The notes: generated from the letters alone by a model not told the origin. A stretch of 51,146 nucleotides of DNA from an uncultured Gammaproteobacteria bacterium (GCA_913009875.1 CAJVYS010000006.1:1-51146); one strand, 5' to 3'. Shown: positions 1-9,050, counted from the stretch's first letter. Translations and numbers: made by a program.

Positions 1-111
1 TCTTGACTTATAAGTTCTTCTGTTTTTGTTTTTTTTTTTTTTTTTCAAGCAGAAGACGGCATACGAGATATATCAGTGTGACTGGAGTTCAGACGTGTGC
101 TCTTCCGATCT
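1..111. other. Sequencing artefact: poly-T plus Illumina P7/TruSeq adapter
   Basis: Bases 46-111 read as the Illumina P7 flow-cell oligo (CAAGCAGAAGACGGCATACG...), an 8-base index (ATATCAGT; its reverse complement ACTGATAT matches my memory of TruSeq index 25), and the TruSeq read-2 primer ending TCTTCCGATCT. The poly-T at about 28-45 is what a read running off the adapter end gives on the other strand. The first 36 or so residues of the ORF starting at base 3 are translated adapter (the familiar SSRRRHTR and VTGVQTCALPI strings). This is contig-end contamination, and genuine sequence starts at about base 112. Confidence 0.98.
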
Positions 112-707
112 TGGTAAATGACCATTATCTTGAAAAAAATGCAGCCAATATCGCCCCATTATTGTACTACCTAAAAACCAGCAAATGGCCTAAAGAAAAT
201 CAGTCTTACAAGCAGATCGTATCCGCCATTCAGTCGGTCGCACCATTTTTTCATGACTTTTACCTTGAGCCCAGCGGTGAGATTGGAGATCAAAACATCA
301 TTCTTCGCTGGACACATACCGAGCATGATGCGCCATTTAGCGCCAATGTCCTTTCCGATGGAACAGCTCGATTCATTTGCCTTGCAACCCTGTTTCTTCA
401 GCCTACTTCCCGCCGACCAGACACCATAATTATTGATGAGCCAGAATTAGGACTACACCCGGCAGCACTCGGCGTGTTGTCAGATATTATTCATACAACC
501 AGCAAGGAAACACAGATCATTTGCTCAACTCAGTCTGTGGCATTTGCCAATCTTTTTGTGCCTGAAGATTTTATTGTTGTGGATACAAAAGATGGAGCAT
601 CCAGTTTTCGGCGACTCAAGAAAGAACCGCTTGAGCAGTGGCTGGAAGAATATGGCATAGGTGATATCTGGGCCAAAAATCTAATCGGAGGCCGTCCAGC
701 ATGGTAA
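112..707 (+). CDS. AAA family ATPase, C-terminal part only (5' end lost)
   Basis: This is the C-terminal ~198 residues of an AAA_15/AAA_21-type ATPase of the RecF/SMC-like ABC-ATPase class. A signature-like LSDGTARFICLATL segment is followed by Walker B IIIDEPELGLHP, and then by STQSVAF where relatives often have STHS. The Walker A part is missing because the real sequence begins at the adapter junction; the ORF-track start at base 3 lies in the artefact. The stop overlaps the start of the next gene (ATGGTAA), so the two are translationally coupled. ATPases of this type paired with small TOPRIM-like proteins occur in OLD-like and PARIS-like phage-defence modules. That role is inferred from the pairing and was not demonstrated here. 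The segment is AT-richer than the core genes downstream. Confidence 0.8.
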
Positions 708-1303
708 GACTTGCCGTATCGGTTGAAGGCCTGACGGAAGAGCGCTTTATTCAGATGGTTATAACTCCCCACCTATGCAATCGAGGGATATACGCAACAC
801 CATTACTGTTAGGTGAAAATGGCGGCGATGTTTCTCTACCCAGAATCAAAAGGGACCTAAACCACCTCGCAACCAGTTTTGACAAAGTGACCACACTTTA
901 CGACTTCTATGGATTTAGGGGGAAAGAGGAATCCGACAATAAAATATCATTGGAACAAAAAATCATAAAATGTGTTGCTGCACCATTGCGCAGCCGGATA
1001 ATTCCATACATTCAAATGTATGAGTTTGAAGGAATACTGTTTTCCTCGCCGAAAGCTATTGAAAATAATATATGCCAAAAAGGCCTCAAAGATTGGGCAG
1101 ACAAGATTCTTCAGCAATTTAATGGCAACCCTGAAAAAATCAATGACTCAAAGCAAACCGCCCCATCGAAACGACTTCAGGACAAAACCTATTACATGAA
1201 AACAGTGCATGGCCCCAACATCGCCAGAGAAATAGGCCTAGCTAAACTGCGAGAAAAATGCGCTGGTTTTGATGATTGGCTAAATAATCTGGAGACATTA
1301 TGA
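701..1303 (+). CDS. DUF4276 family protein (TOPRIM-like partner of the ATPase)
   Basis: A 200-residue protein matching the DUF4276 pattern. The N-terminal strand carries an acidic EGLTEE motif typical of TOPRIM-fold proteins. YDFYGF lies at about residue 67 and a MYEFEGILFS segment at about residue 107. DUF4276 genes regularly follow AAA_15/21 ATPases in two-gene operons, as here with a 7-base overlap. Known or proposed roles are nuclease-like effectors in anti-phage modules. No metal-binding set can be proved by eye, so the defence role is an inference. Base composition is AT-rich, in keeping with an accessory island. The gene converges on the DUF3179 gene across a 63-bp gap holding a terminator. 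Confidence 0.75.
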   Translation: MVRLAVSVEGLTEERFIQMVITPHLCNRGIYATPLLLGENGGDVSLPRIKRDLNHLATSFDKVTTLYDFYGFRGKEESDNKISLEQKIIKCVAAPLRSRIIPYIQMYEFEGILFSSPKAIENNICQKGLKDWADKILQQFNGNPEKINDSKQTAPSKRLQDKTYYMKTVHGPNIAREIGLAKLREKCAGFDDWLNNLETL

Positions 1304-1324
1304 ATAATAATTTTGGCAGGATGT

Positions 1325-1355
1325 AAAAAAAATTGGAGTTTTCCACTAGGACTCC
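1325..1355 (-). terminator. Rho-independent terminator of the DUF3179 gene
   Basis: On the minus strand a short GGAGT...ACTCC hairpin is followed by AATTTTTTTT. It sits 12 bases past the DUF3179 stop codon. The stem is only 5 bp plus an inner CC/GG pairing, but the T-tract is strong. Confidence 0.55.
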
Positions 1356-1366
1356 GCTTCATCAAC

Positions 1367-2338
1367 CTATGGCCGCCATAAGTCCGTGTTGGGATAAAAG
1401 GCCTGCCACGCAAACCAGAACACCATCACCGAAGGAATGGGCTTGCCTTTCCGGTCAGTGATTTGTGGGTAACGTTTATCGGCATCATAACGGATGAGGA
1501 GCTGCTGACTTCCCAGCCTGTCTTCAATGGCACGACCCGCAGGCAAATCACTGATGGGATACGCCTTCGCCTTTCCGTCGATCAATATGCCAACAACCCA
1601 TGCCTTGTTTGATAACTCCTTACGCGTGTGCGGCACCGGAAACATCGTCTCCTCGGAAGCGAAATAGGCGGCGTATGCCTCTCCCTGGTAATTCCGTTTA
1701 TAGCCTGTATCGGTAGAGAGCACCTCTCCGTGAGGATATTTTTCGCGCCAGGCCTTCCAGGTTAAATGTTCACTCGGCAGCCAGACCAGTTTCGTATCAA
1801 TGGCCGGTCCACTAACCGCTTTCATCGCCAACTGAGACCACAGCGATTCACTCTCCCGGTCATACATGAGAACGTCGCTGCGATAAAGAAGACCCGAGAC
1901 ACCAAAGGTCACCACCTTCCCATTGATTTTCCGCGCAAAAACCATGGCGGTCCCACACAGTGGACAATAAGTGACCGCTACGGCATCTCCACCGATCACA
2001 TCATTAACGATTTCATGCCACACCAATATTCGCGCCGGATAAGCACGCGCTATACCTCCACGCACAAGCCCGATAACAAGGTCATCATCATGCAGATAAT
2101 CCACCTTCTTCGCGGCGATAAATTTTGGACGATCTATGGAAGGGATACCATCGCGCGGCGGACCACCGGCGAGAATTTCATCCCTGTCGATGGCCAGCAC
2201 GGACAGGTCAAAACCATTGCTCGCCTGCGCCCAGGCGGAAAACCCCAGGCACATGATCATGACAAAAGGAATGACCAGCCTCAAACGCCGGCTGATTGTG
2301 CGTAAAACAAGATTGCCCGGATCGTTATAAGCTACCAT
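1367..2338 (-). CDS. DUF3179 domain-containing exported protein
   Basis: A 323-residue protein with an N-terminal hydrophobic stretch ending in an AWAQA cleavage-like site at about residues 24-39, so it is probably exported. The DUF3179 hallmarks follow: RAYPARILVWHEIVND, the cysteine pair YCPLCGTAMVF, FGVSGLLYRSDVLMYDR and ESLWSQL. The biochemical function of the family is not established; the CPLCG pair suggests a metal or redox site. The first ~12 residues may not be translated, since an internal Met closer to the hydrophobic core (MIMCLGF) would also give a signal peptide. It is followed by its own terminator and lies 12 bp downstream of the sodium channel gene on the same strand. Confidence 0.88.
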   Translation of the reverse strand: MVAYNDPGNLVLRTISRRLRLVIPFVMIMCLGFSAWAQASNGFDLSVLAIDRDEILAGGPPRDGIPSIDRPKFIAAKKVDYLHDDDLVIGLVRGGIARAYPARILVWHEIVNDVIGGDAVAVTYCPLCGTAMVFARKINGKVVTFGVSGLLYRSDVLMYDRESESLWSQLAMKAVSGPAIDTKLVWLPSEHLTWKAWREKYPHGEVLSTDTGYKRNYQGEAYAAYFASEETMFPVPHTRKELSNKAWVVGILIDGKAKAYPISDLPAGRAIEDRLGSQQLLIRYDADKRYPQITDRKGKPIPSVMVFWFAWQAFYPNTDLWRP

Positions 2339-2349
2339 TGAGTTGCCCT

Positions 2350-3186
2350 CTACAGAGATTCATGGCTTTTTCGCAACAATGATTTTAACTCATTGATATC
2401 CTGCTTCAAATCTCGAATTTCTTCGCTCAGTTGCTGGTGCTCGCTGTGCACGACCTCTTCGATGGCCTCTTTATCCTGCTCCATCTTGCCCGCCTGCACG
2501 CTCTGCATGGCATCAACGATGATCGCGATAAACAAATTCAACATGGTAAAGGTGGCGATCAGAATAAAGGGAATAAAGAATGCCCAGGCATAGGCATGGG
2601 TTTCCATCACCGGCCTGACGATGCCCATCGACCAGCTTTCCAGGGTCATCACCTGGAACAGGGTATACATGGAATCACCCAGCGAACCGAACCACTGGGG
2701 ATGGTCGGCGCCGAACAACTCCGTCGCCATCACTGAAAACACATAGAAGATGATCGACATCAAACCCGCCACCGAGACAATCCCGGGGATCGCGCCCAAC
2801 AGCGCCTCGGTCACCACGCGCAACTGCGGGATCAGCGAAATAAGGCGCAACACCCGCAGGATGCGCAGCACACGCAGTACCTCAAGCGGCCCGCTGGTGG
2901 GAATCAAGGCAATTGCCACAATCAGGAAATCAAAGACATTCCATGCACTGCGAAAGAATTGCCCTCTGAAAGCGAACAGCTTCACCCCGATCTCGATGAC
3001 GAACACCACCAGCACCGCGGCATCGACCAGGCCCAACCAGTAACCATATTGCCGATCAAGCGCATCAGAGGTCGCCAAGCCCAGACTGATAGCATTCAGC
3101 ACGATCAAGCCAATGATCAGATACTGGATCGGCTTGGACTCAACCCACTCGCCTGCGCGGGTGCGTAAGGATGTTTCAGATTTCAT
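2350..3186 (-). CDS. Voltage-gated sodium channel, NaChBac/BacNav family
   Basis: A 278-residue ion transporter with a single six-helix domain, the right length for a bacterial homotetrameric Nav channel. S4 is recognisable as LRVLRILRVLRL, with arginines every third residue. The pore loop carries TLESWS, the canonical BacNav sodium-selectivity filter. After S6 (MLNLFIAIIVDAM) there is a charged neck and a C-terminal coiled coil (LSEEIRDLKQDINELKSLL) of the kind that holds the tetramer together. The acidic E of TLESW and the spaced S4 arginines indicate a functional, voltage-gated, Na+-selective channel. Such channels are common in marine and haloalkaliphilic bacteria. The neighbours (DUF3179, lipid catabolism) give no specific functional link. 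Confidence 0.95.
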   Translation of the reverse strand: MKSETSLRTRAGEWVESKPIQYLIIGLIVLNAISLGLATSDALDRQYGYWLGLVDAAVLVVFVIEIGVKLFAFRGQFFRSAWNVFDFLIVAIALIPTSGPLEVLRVLRILRVLRLISLIPQLRVVTEALLGAIPGIVSVAGLMSIIFYVFSVMATELFGADHPQWFGSLGDSMYTLFQVMTLESWSMGIVRPVMETHAYAWAFFIPFILIATFTMLNLFIAIIVDAMQSVQAGKMEQDKEAIEEVVHSEHQQLSEEIRDLKQDINELKSLLRKSHESL

Positions 3187-3406
3187 AATATCCTCATATT
3201 ACAATTTTATTACGGCAATTCTGTTGGTATACGCCGGCGCACACCCCATCCGCCCCGGTGGTTGACGGCAAGGCAGTGAGAAATTCATAACACTGAGAAA
3301 AGATGGGATGTGGTCATCACCCATCATCGACAAAAGCGCACTCTCACGGATATAGCTCGGCACGGAGGCAAAACGAAACGCTTTGACCCCGCCAATGCCA
3401 CAAGAT

Positions 3407-3829
3407 TCAATCAGAAAGCGACACAGCCTCCGGCCGGCCTTTCTTGTCCACCGCCACATAGGTCAATGTGGCTTCGGTAACCCTTACCACTTCAATGCCT
3501 TCGCGATAACGTTCGGCATAAACTTCGACGGAAACGGTGATGGAGGTACGGCCAGTTTTCTCGACATGCGCATAACAACTCAATAAATCACCGACATAAA
3601 CCGGTTTTTTGAAATGCAGTGCATTCACCGCCACGGTCACTACCCGCTTGCCGACGTGGCGTATCGCCGCGATGGAGCCGGCGATATCCACTTGCGACAT
3701 GATCCAGCCGCCGAAGATGTCGCCACCAGCATTGGTGTCGGTAGGCATGGCGGGGACTCGCGTGGTGGGCTCGCCGTCGGGTAGTTTGCAGGGTGCTGAC
3801 ATTTCAGTGTCCTGAGTAGAGTTGTTCAA
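3407..3829 (-). CDS. Acyl-CoA thioesterase, YciA-like hotdog fold
   Basis: A 140-residue single-hotdog-domain protein. The N-terminal MPTDTNAGGDIFGGWIMSQV block is the YciA/BACH signature, with the catalytic Asp in the D-I-F-G-G-W stretch. It hydrolyses acyl-CoA to free CoA and fatty acid and probably buffers CoA pools beside beta-oxidation. Its start overlaps the 3' end of the acyl-CoA synthetase gene by 26 bp, so the two are very likely co-transcribed. The 220 bp between its stop and the sodium-channel start hold only a weak ORF without recognisable features. Confidence 0.92.
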   Translation of the reverse strand: MNNSTQDTEMSAPCKLPDGEPTTRVPAMPTDTNAGGDIFGGWIMSQVDIAGSIAAIRHVGKRVVTVAVNALHFKKPVYVGDLLSCYAHVEKTGRTSITVSVEVYAERYREGIEVVRVTEATLTYVAVDKKGRPEAVSLSD

Positions 3830-5612
3830 TGCGCTCTGTGGTGCTGGCGAGAATGGCCGCGCGTCGCAGCTTCAGGGTTGGCGTCATGGTCTCATTTTCT
3901 ATCGACCACGGCTCAATCTGCAGAGAGACATCGCGAATCACGGCATAACCAGGGAAGTCGTGCAACCGCTGCACGATGTGTTCGCAGACCATTTCCCTGG
4001 CGGCCTTGCTTTGCAGTGATTCAGGGTCGGCAGGATTCAGGCCCAGTCTTTCCGCCTCGGCCTGCCAGCAGGGTTCATTCAGCACCACCAGTGCGGTCAG
4101 GTAGGGACGCCCCTCACCCACCACCAGCACCTGTTCGATGAGCGGATCCAGTGCGATGGCCATTTCCATGTCTGCCGGGGGCACCTTTTCCCCGTTAGAG
4201 AGGACAATGATTTCCTTGAGACGACCAGTGATATAAATGTGGTTGTTTTCGATGCGCGCCTTATCGCCGGTATGTAACCAGCCATCATCGTCGATCATAT
4301 CGTGCGTGGCCTCCGGGTTGTGCCAGTAGCCCAGCATCACCGCCTCACCGCGCACCAGCAGTTCATCGTTTTCACCAATGCGGACTTCGACACCCTCGAA
4401 GGGAGTACCAACGCTGGCCGGATCGTTGTCATTAACGGGATTCCCAGACACCATCGGACTGGTTTCGGTCAACCCGTAACCCTGCACGAGATTGAGCCCC
4501 AGGCCGAGAAAGGTCTTCGCTACCTTGGGTGACAGCGGTGCGCCACCACAAATCGCCAAGCGTAAGCGACCGCCAAGTTTAGCCATTACCTTGTTCGCCA
4601 CCAACCGCTTCAACAGCGGCCAGGCCAAGCCGCCACTGCCACCCTGAAATCGCCGCCAGCCCGCCTCCACGGTCGCATGAAACAGTTTTTGTGCAAAGGG
4701 CGGCTTTTCTTCCAGCCCGGTAAGGATCTTGTTGTAGACCCGCTCGTAGATACGCGGCACGGAAATCAGGATGGTCGGCCTTTGGCTCAGCAGGTCTTCG
4801 GCCAGTTCCTGCACCGAGCGGGCATAGGCCACCGTTGCGCCGCACATGACCGGGATGTAATAGCCCAGCGTCCGTTCCAGCATATGCGACAGCGGCAGGA
4901 AAGACAGCATCAGGTCTTCGCGATAAATGGGGAAATTGGGCAATGCGGAATAGGCATTGGAAAGAATATTGTGATGACTGAGCATCACGCCCTTGGGCCG
5001 CCCGGTGGTGCCGGAGGTATAGACAATGGTAGCAAGATCTCCTGGCAGGGGATCGACCAACTGTAAATTGCCACTGCCGGAATTTTCCTCTTCCTGCTCC
5101 CATTCCTGCAAACATATCTTGCGCGGATAAATTATGTTCTCTTCACACGCCTGCACCGTAACCAGGCGGATCAGACCCTGCAGTTGCGGCGCAATGGGCT
5201 CAAACATATCCAGCGCCTCCTGCCCTTCAACAAGCAGTATTTTTACGCCGGCATCCTGCAGCACATAGGCGACATTTTCTGCACGGTCATTGGTATACAG
5301 CGGCACCACCACCAGACCGAGGCTGAGCGCCGCCTGCTCAAACATCACCCACTGTGGACTGTTACGCAGCATGATGGCGACGCGGTCACCAGCGGTTAAT
5401 TCTTCACTTTGTAACGCTGCCTGTATTTTTTTGACATGGGCATAGACCTGCTCCCAGCTCAACGACATCCACTGCTGTGCCGCTTGATCGAAATAGCGAT
5501 AGGCAATGGCTGTGGGTGTGCGTGAGACACGCTCACGAAACAGGCCGTGCAGACTGCCAGCCGTATCGGGTGAAATTACATCCAGAGTTCCCTGTTGCAT
5601 GATAGGCACCAT
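3804..5612 (-). CDS. Long-chain acyl-CoA synthetase (AMP-forming), FAA1-type
   Basis: A 602-residue AMP-binding enzyme of the ANL superfamily. The P-loop-like YTSGTTGRPKGVMLSHHN is at about residues 199-216. The A5 motif QGYGLTETSP, the A7 motif WLHTGD and the A8-type ITGRLKEIIVLSNGEK are all present, so it looks catalytically complete. It activates fatty acids to acyl-CoA with ATP and CoA. The length and the ANGEK-like ending match COG1022 (long-chain fatty-acid CoA ligase) better than E. coli FadD. Two in-frame starts 12 bp apart (MVPI and MQQG) are both plausible. It lies in a minus-strand run with fadJ-, fadI- and fadE-like genes and supplies their substrate. Confidence 0.92.
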   Translation of the reverse strand: MVPIMQQGTLDVISPDTAGSLHGLFRERVSRTPTAIAYRYFDQAAQQWMSLSWEQVYAHVKKIQAALQSEELTAGDRVAIMLRNSPQWVMFEQAALSLGLVVVPLYTNDRAENVAYVLQDAGVKILLVEGQEALDMFEPIAPQLQGLIRLVTVQACEENIIYPRKICLQEWEQEEENSGSGNLQLVDPLPGDLATIVYTSGTTGRPKGVMLSHHNILSNAYSALPNFPIYREDLMLSFLPLSHMLERTLGYYIPVMCGATVAYARSVQELAEDLLSQRPTILISVPRIYERVYNKILTGLEEKPPFAQKLFHATVEAGWRRFQGGSGGLAWPLLKRLVANKVMAKLGGRLRLAICGGAPLSPKVAKTFLGLGLNLVQGYGLTETSPMVSGNPVNDNDPASVGTPFEGVEVRIGENDELLVRGEAVMLGYWHNPEATHDMIDDDGWLHTGDKARIENNHIYITGRLKEIIVLSNGEKVPPADMEMAIALDPLIEQVLVVGEGRPYLTALVVLNEPCWQAEAERLGLNPADPESLQSKAAREMVCEHIVQRLHDFPGYAVIRDVSLQIEPWSIENETMTPTLKLRRAAILASTTERIEQLYSGH

Positions 5613-5677
5613 TTATAGTTATAATAACGACAACCAAGCCGGCTGCATTGTAAGAGCGGCTATAGACACAAAGTCAT

Positions 5678-7717
5678 TCAGTTCACCTCTTCCGACAGCA
5701 ACCAACTTTCATCCACTTGAAAGCGGTCGCCATACGTCTTGTGCAAATCAGTCATTTTCGCTGCCAACTTATCACGCCCAGCCTGTTCAATATATCTCAT
5801 AGGCCCGCCGCGGAAAGGTGCGAAACCGGTGCCGAAGATAATCCCCGCGTCGAGCAAATCCGCATCAGTGACCACCCCTTCGCGTAGGCATGCGAGGACT
5901 TCATTCAGCAGACGGGCAATCAGGCGATCCTGCGTATCGGGCGGACAATATTCACCACGTCCGGCCTTCGCACCCAGGGGCTTGCCCTGTTTGTCGTAAC
6001 GATAAAACCCATGCCCGCTCTTTTTGCCCAGGCGGCCCGCTTTCACCAGTTCACGCAGGCGACTCGGCACCTCCACACCCAGTTCTTTCGACAGGATCTC
6101 CGCCACCGACAGGCAGATATCCAGCCCCACCGTGTCCGCCAGCAGGATCGGCCCCATGGGCATGCCAAACTTCAGCGCCTCGGCGTCGATCACCTTGGGT
6201 GCCAACCCCTCGGCCTCCAGTGTTACCGCCTCCAGCAGGTAGGGCATCAACACGCGATTGACAAGGAAGCCGGGGCTGGACTTGACCGGCAGCGGCAGGC
6301 GGTCGATGTGACGAGTGAAGGCCGCGGCCTTTTTCGCTGCATCGGGATGCGTGTCCGGCGTAGTGACGATTTCCACCAATTGCATCTGCGCCACCGGGTT
6401 GAAGAAATGTAGACCCACCAGCCGATCAGGATCGCTTAACGCCTCGCCCAGTATCTGTAGCGGAATGCTGGAGGTGTTGGTGGCCAGCAGCGCGCCGTCC
6501 TTCATGCGGGGCTCTATTTCCCGATAGAGATTCTGCTTCGCCTCGATGTCCTCGAAAATGGCCTCGATCACCACGTCGGCCTGCGCCAGCCCCTGACCTT
6601 GTTTATCCGGCATCAACCGATCCAGCGCCTGCTGGATCAGACGCGGCTTTTTGAGTTTCTTTTTATACAGTCTGGCGGCACGTTTCATGACCTGTGCCAG
6701 ATGCCCATCGTTGCGATCCTGCACCGTGACCTGCAGGCCGTGCAGGGCACACCAGGCGGCGATGTCCCCCCCCATTACGCCGCCGCCGATGACGTGAATG
6801 CGTCGCGGCGTGAAGACCTTTTTGTCACCCTGCGACTTGAGCCGTTCCTGCAGAAAGAACACCCGCACCAGGTTGCGCGCCGTGTCGCCAATCACCAAAC
6901 GGGCGATGGACAACTCCTCGGCACGCAGCACGGCGGGTTTATCGGTGCCGTGCTTGCGCCACAGGTCGATCAGCGCATAGGGGGCGGGATAGTGTTCCGG
7001 ACGCGCCTTGGCGGCGACCTTCTTGCGCAACACCCGCGCCAGTAGCGGTCGCACCAGGACGTGGTTGCCCAATGCCGGCAGACCACTGGCCCGTTTCTTT
7101 TCCGGCCGGGTACGGATCAGTTCACGCGCGGCGCGTTGCAGGTGGCGCTGCGGCACGGCGTGATCCACCAAGCCGATCTTCTTCGCCGCACGGGCGCTGA
7201 GACTGCGGCCGGTGAGCATCATGTCCATGGCAGCAGTGGCGCCCACCAGCCGCGGCAAGCGCGCTACACCACCGAAACCGGGATGGATACCAAGGCGTAC
7301 TTCGGGCAGGCCCATGCGCGTCCTGTCGGCATCGTCGGCGACGCGGTAGTCGCAGCCCAGCGCCAGCTCCAGCCCACCGCCGAGACAGAAACCGTTAATC
7401 AGCACCACCGTCGGACAGCGTAGGCCTTCGAGACGATTGACCACCGCCTGCCCACGGCGGATCAGTTCACGTGCCTGCTCCGGGGTTTCGATGTGGGTGA
7501 ATTCCCGGATATCCGCGCCGACGATAAAATTCGACTTGGCCGACTGGATCACCAGCCCCGTCGGCCGCTGGGCCTCCAGCTCGCCGAGGATGTCATCCAG
7601 CTCCTCCAAAAGCTCCCGGCCGAGGGTGTTCGCACTCGCTCCAGCTTGATCGATGGTCAACCAGACGATGCCCTCAGCATCCGTTTCCCGTTGCCAGTTG
7701 TTGCTATTATTTGTCAT
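5678..7717 (-). CDS. fadJ: Beta-oxidation multifunctional protein (enoyl-CoA hydratase / 3-hydroxyacyl-CoA dehydrogenase), FadJ-like
   Basis: A 679-residue fusion enzyme. The N-terminal half is a crotonase domain (IVGADIREF and GFCLGGGLELALGCDYR, the oxyanion-hole region). The middle has an NAD-binding Rossmann motif (HVIGGGVMGGDIAAW) and HFFNPVAQMQLVEIV of 3-hydroxyacyl-CoA dehydrogenases, followed by the C-terminal dimerisation domains (GFLVNRVLMPYLLEA; GKKSGHGFYRY). It hydrates enoyl-CoA and oxidises the 3-hydroxy product. The ORF track extends 44 residues into the upstream thiolase gene. I use MTNNSNNW because it starts 5 bp after the thiolase stop. FadJ is slightly preferred over FadB because its partner resembles FadI. 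Confidence 0.92.
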   Translation of the reverse strand: MTNNSNNWQRETDAEGIVWLTIDQAGASANTLGRELLEELDDILGELEAQRPTGLVIQSAKSNFIVGADIREFTHIETPEQARELIRRGQAVVNRLEGLRCPTVVLINGFCLGGGLELALGCDYRVADDADRTRMGLPEVRLGIHPGFGGVARLPRLVGATAAMDMMLTGRSLSARAAKKIGLVDHAVPQRHLQRAARELIRTRPEKKRASGLPALGNHVLVRPLLARVLRKKVAAKARPEHYPAPYALIDLWRKHGTDKPAVLRAEELSIARLVIGDTARNLVRVFFLQERLKSQGDKKVFTPRRIHVIGGGVMGGDIAAWCALHGLQVTVQDRNDGHLAQVMKRAARLYKKKLKKPRLIQQALDRLMPDKQGQGLAQADVVIEAIFEDIEAKQNLYREIEPRMKDGALLATNTSSIPLQILGEALSDPDRLVGLHFFNPVAQMQLVEIVTTPDTHPDAAKKAAAFTRHIDRLPLPVKSSPGFLVNRVLMPYLLEAVTLEAEGLAPKVIDAEALKFGMPMGPILLADTVGLDICLSVAEILSKELGVEVPSRLRELVKAGRLGKKSGHGFYRYDKQGKPLGAKAGRGEYCPPDTQDRLIARLLNEVLACLREGVVTDADLLDAGIIFGTGFAPFRGGPMRYIEQAGRDKLAAKMTDLHKTYGDRFQVDESWLLSEEVN

Positions 7718-7721
7718 CGTC

Positions 7722-9050
7722 TTACTCCCGTTCCAATAGCATGGCACCGCCCTGGCCACCGCCGATACACAGGCTGGCCATGCCGCGCCGCGCACCCGTG
7801 CGTTCCAGCACCCGCAAGAGGTGCAGCACGATGCGCGCCCCGCTGGCACCCACCGGATGCCCCAGGCTCACGCCACCGCCATCCACATTGAGACGCTCCT
7901 GATCCAGTTCACCCACCGCTGCGGCCGTGTGCAGCTCATTGCGGCAGTAGTGGTAATCCTTCCACGCCTCGATGTTGGCCAGCACCTGCCCGGCGAAGGC
8001 CTCATTGATCTCCCAGGCGTCGATGTCATCAAGTTTTAACTTGTGCTGCTTGAGCAGGGGCGTCATGGCATGCACCGGGCCAAGGCCCATCTGCGCTGGA
8101 TCCAGCCCCGCCCACCGGCTGTCGACGATGCGCCCCAGAACCGGCAGATGCCACTTTTTCACCGCCTGTTCGGAGGCCAGCAGCAGCATTGCCGCGCCGT
8201 CGGTGATCTGCGCGCTGTTACCGGCGGTGACGTTGCCGAAGTGGCGGTCAAAGACCGGCTTTAGTTTATTGAGACTGGCCATGCTGGTGTCGCGGCGCAG
8301 ACCATCATCGGCATCGAAATAGTGTCCAGTGGTGTCATAAAGGGTTTCGATTTCGCCTAAATATCCGGCATCCTGCGCCGCCGCGAGACGCTGGTGAGAG
8401 CGCATGGCATAGGCGTCCATCTGCTCACGCTCAATGCCGAAGCGATGGGCGATGATCTCCGCCGTTTGCCCCATGGACAGACCCACCACCGGGTCGGTGA
8501 GACCGCGCAGCAGGGCAATGACCGGTTTCAGGTAGGCCGGGCGCAGGCTGCGCAGGGCCTTGGCCCGGGCACCCAGGCCCTTCGCCTTGTACCACTCCGC
8601 CAGCCAGACCACCATCGGCTCCGCCAGCAGCACCGGGGCATGGCTCATGGCCTCCACGCCGCCCGCCAGCACCAGGTTGGCGCGGCCGTGGGCGATGCTC
8701 TGCGCGGCACTATCCAGCGCCTGCATGCCGGAGGCGCAGTTGCGCTGCACGGTCCAGGCCGGCGTTTCCTCGCTGACGCCGAGACGCAGCGCAGCGATAC
8801 GGGCAATATTGGCCTCGTCCGGCCCGGGCATCACGCAGCCGAGGATGACCTCATCGATATGGCCCGGTTCGAAAGACTGCCGCGCCAGCAGACTACGCCC
8901 TGCACTCACTGCCAGATTGGCGGCACTGAACGGGCCGGGTTTGCCACGCGCCTTGAGAAAGGGCGTGCGTGCGCCATCCACTATATACACCGTATGTACC
9001 ACCCGGCGCGACTGGGAGGGGTGTTTGCTTTTTTTCTCATCGTCCGTCAT
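7722..9050 (-). CDS. fadI: Acetyl-CoA C-acyltransferase (3-ketoacyl-CoA thiolase), FadI-like
   Basis: A 442-residue thiolase. The nucleophilic cysteine is in QRNCASGMQALDSAAQ. The C-terminal NEAFAGQVLA, GGGVSLGHPVGASGAR and CIGGGQGGAML motifs supply the catalytic His and Cys. It cleaves 3-ketoacyl-CoA to acetyl-CoA and a shortened acyl-CoA, the last step of beta-oxidation, and would form the trifunctional complex with the FadJ-like protein encoded 5 bp downstream. The length fits FadI (about 436) better than FadA (about 390). The lysine-rich start (MTDDEKKSKHPSQSRR) is probably a flexible tail. Confidence 0.93.
   Translation of the reverse strand: MTDDEKKSKHPSQSRRVVHTVYIVDGARTPFLKARGKPGPFSAANLAVSAGRSLLARQSFEPGHIDEVILGCVMPGPDEANIARIAALRLGVSEETPAWTVQRNCASGMQALDSAAQSIAHGRANLVLAGGVEAMSHAPVLLAEPMVVWLAEWYKAKGLGARAKALRSLRPAYLKPVIALLRGLTDPVVGLSMGQTAEIIAHRFGIEREQMDAYAMRSHQRLAAAQDAGYLGEIETLYDTTGHYFDADDGLRRDTSMASLNKLKPVFDRHFGNVTAGNSAQITDGAAMLLLASEQAVKKWHLPVLGRIVDSRWAGLDPAQMGLGPVHAMTPLLKQHKLKLDDIDAWEINEAFAGQVLANIEAWKDYHYCRNELHTAAAVGELDQERLNVDGGGVSLGHPVGASGARIVLHLLRVLERTGARRGMASLCIGGGQGGAMLLERE

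Noticed and set aside
530-772. Minus-strand 80-residue ORF across the ATPase/DUF4276 junction
   Set aside because: Shadow of two well-supported overlapping genes; no family features.
3199-3459. Minus-strand 86-residue ORF after the thioesterase gene
   Set aside because: Overlaps the thioesterase end out of frame; composition and sequence look random.
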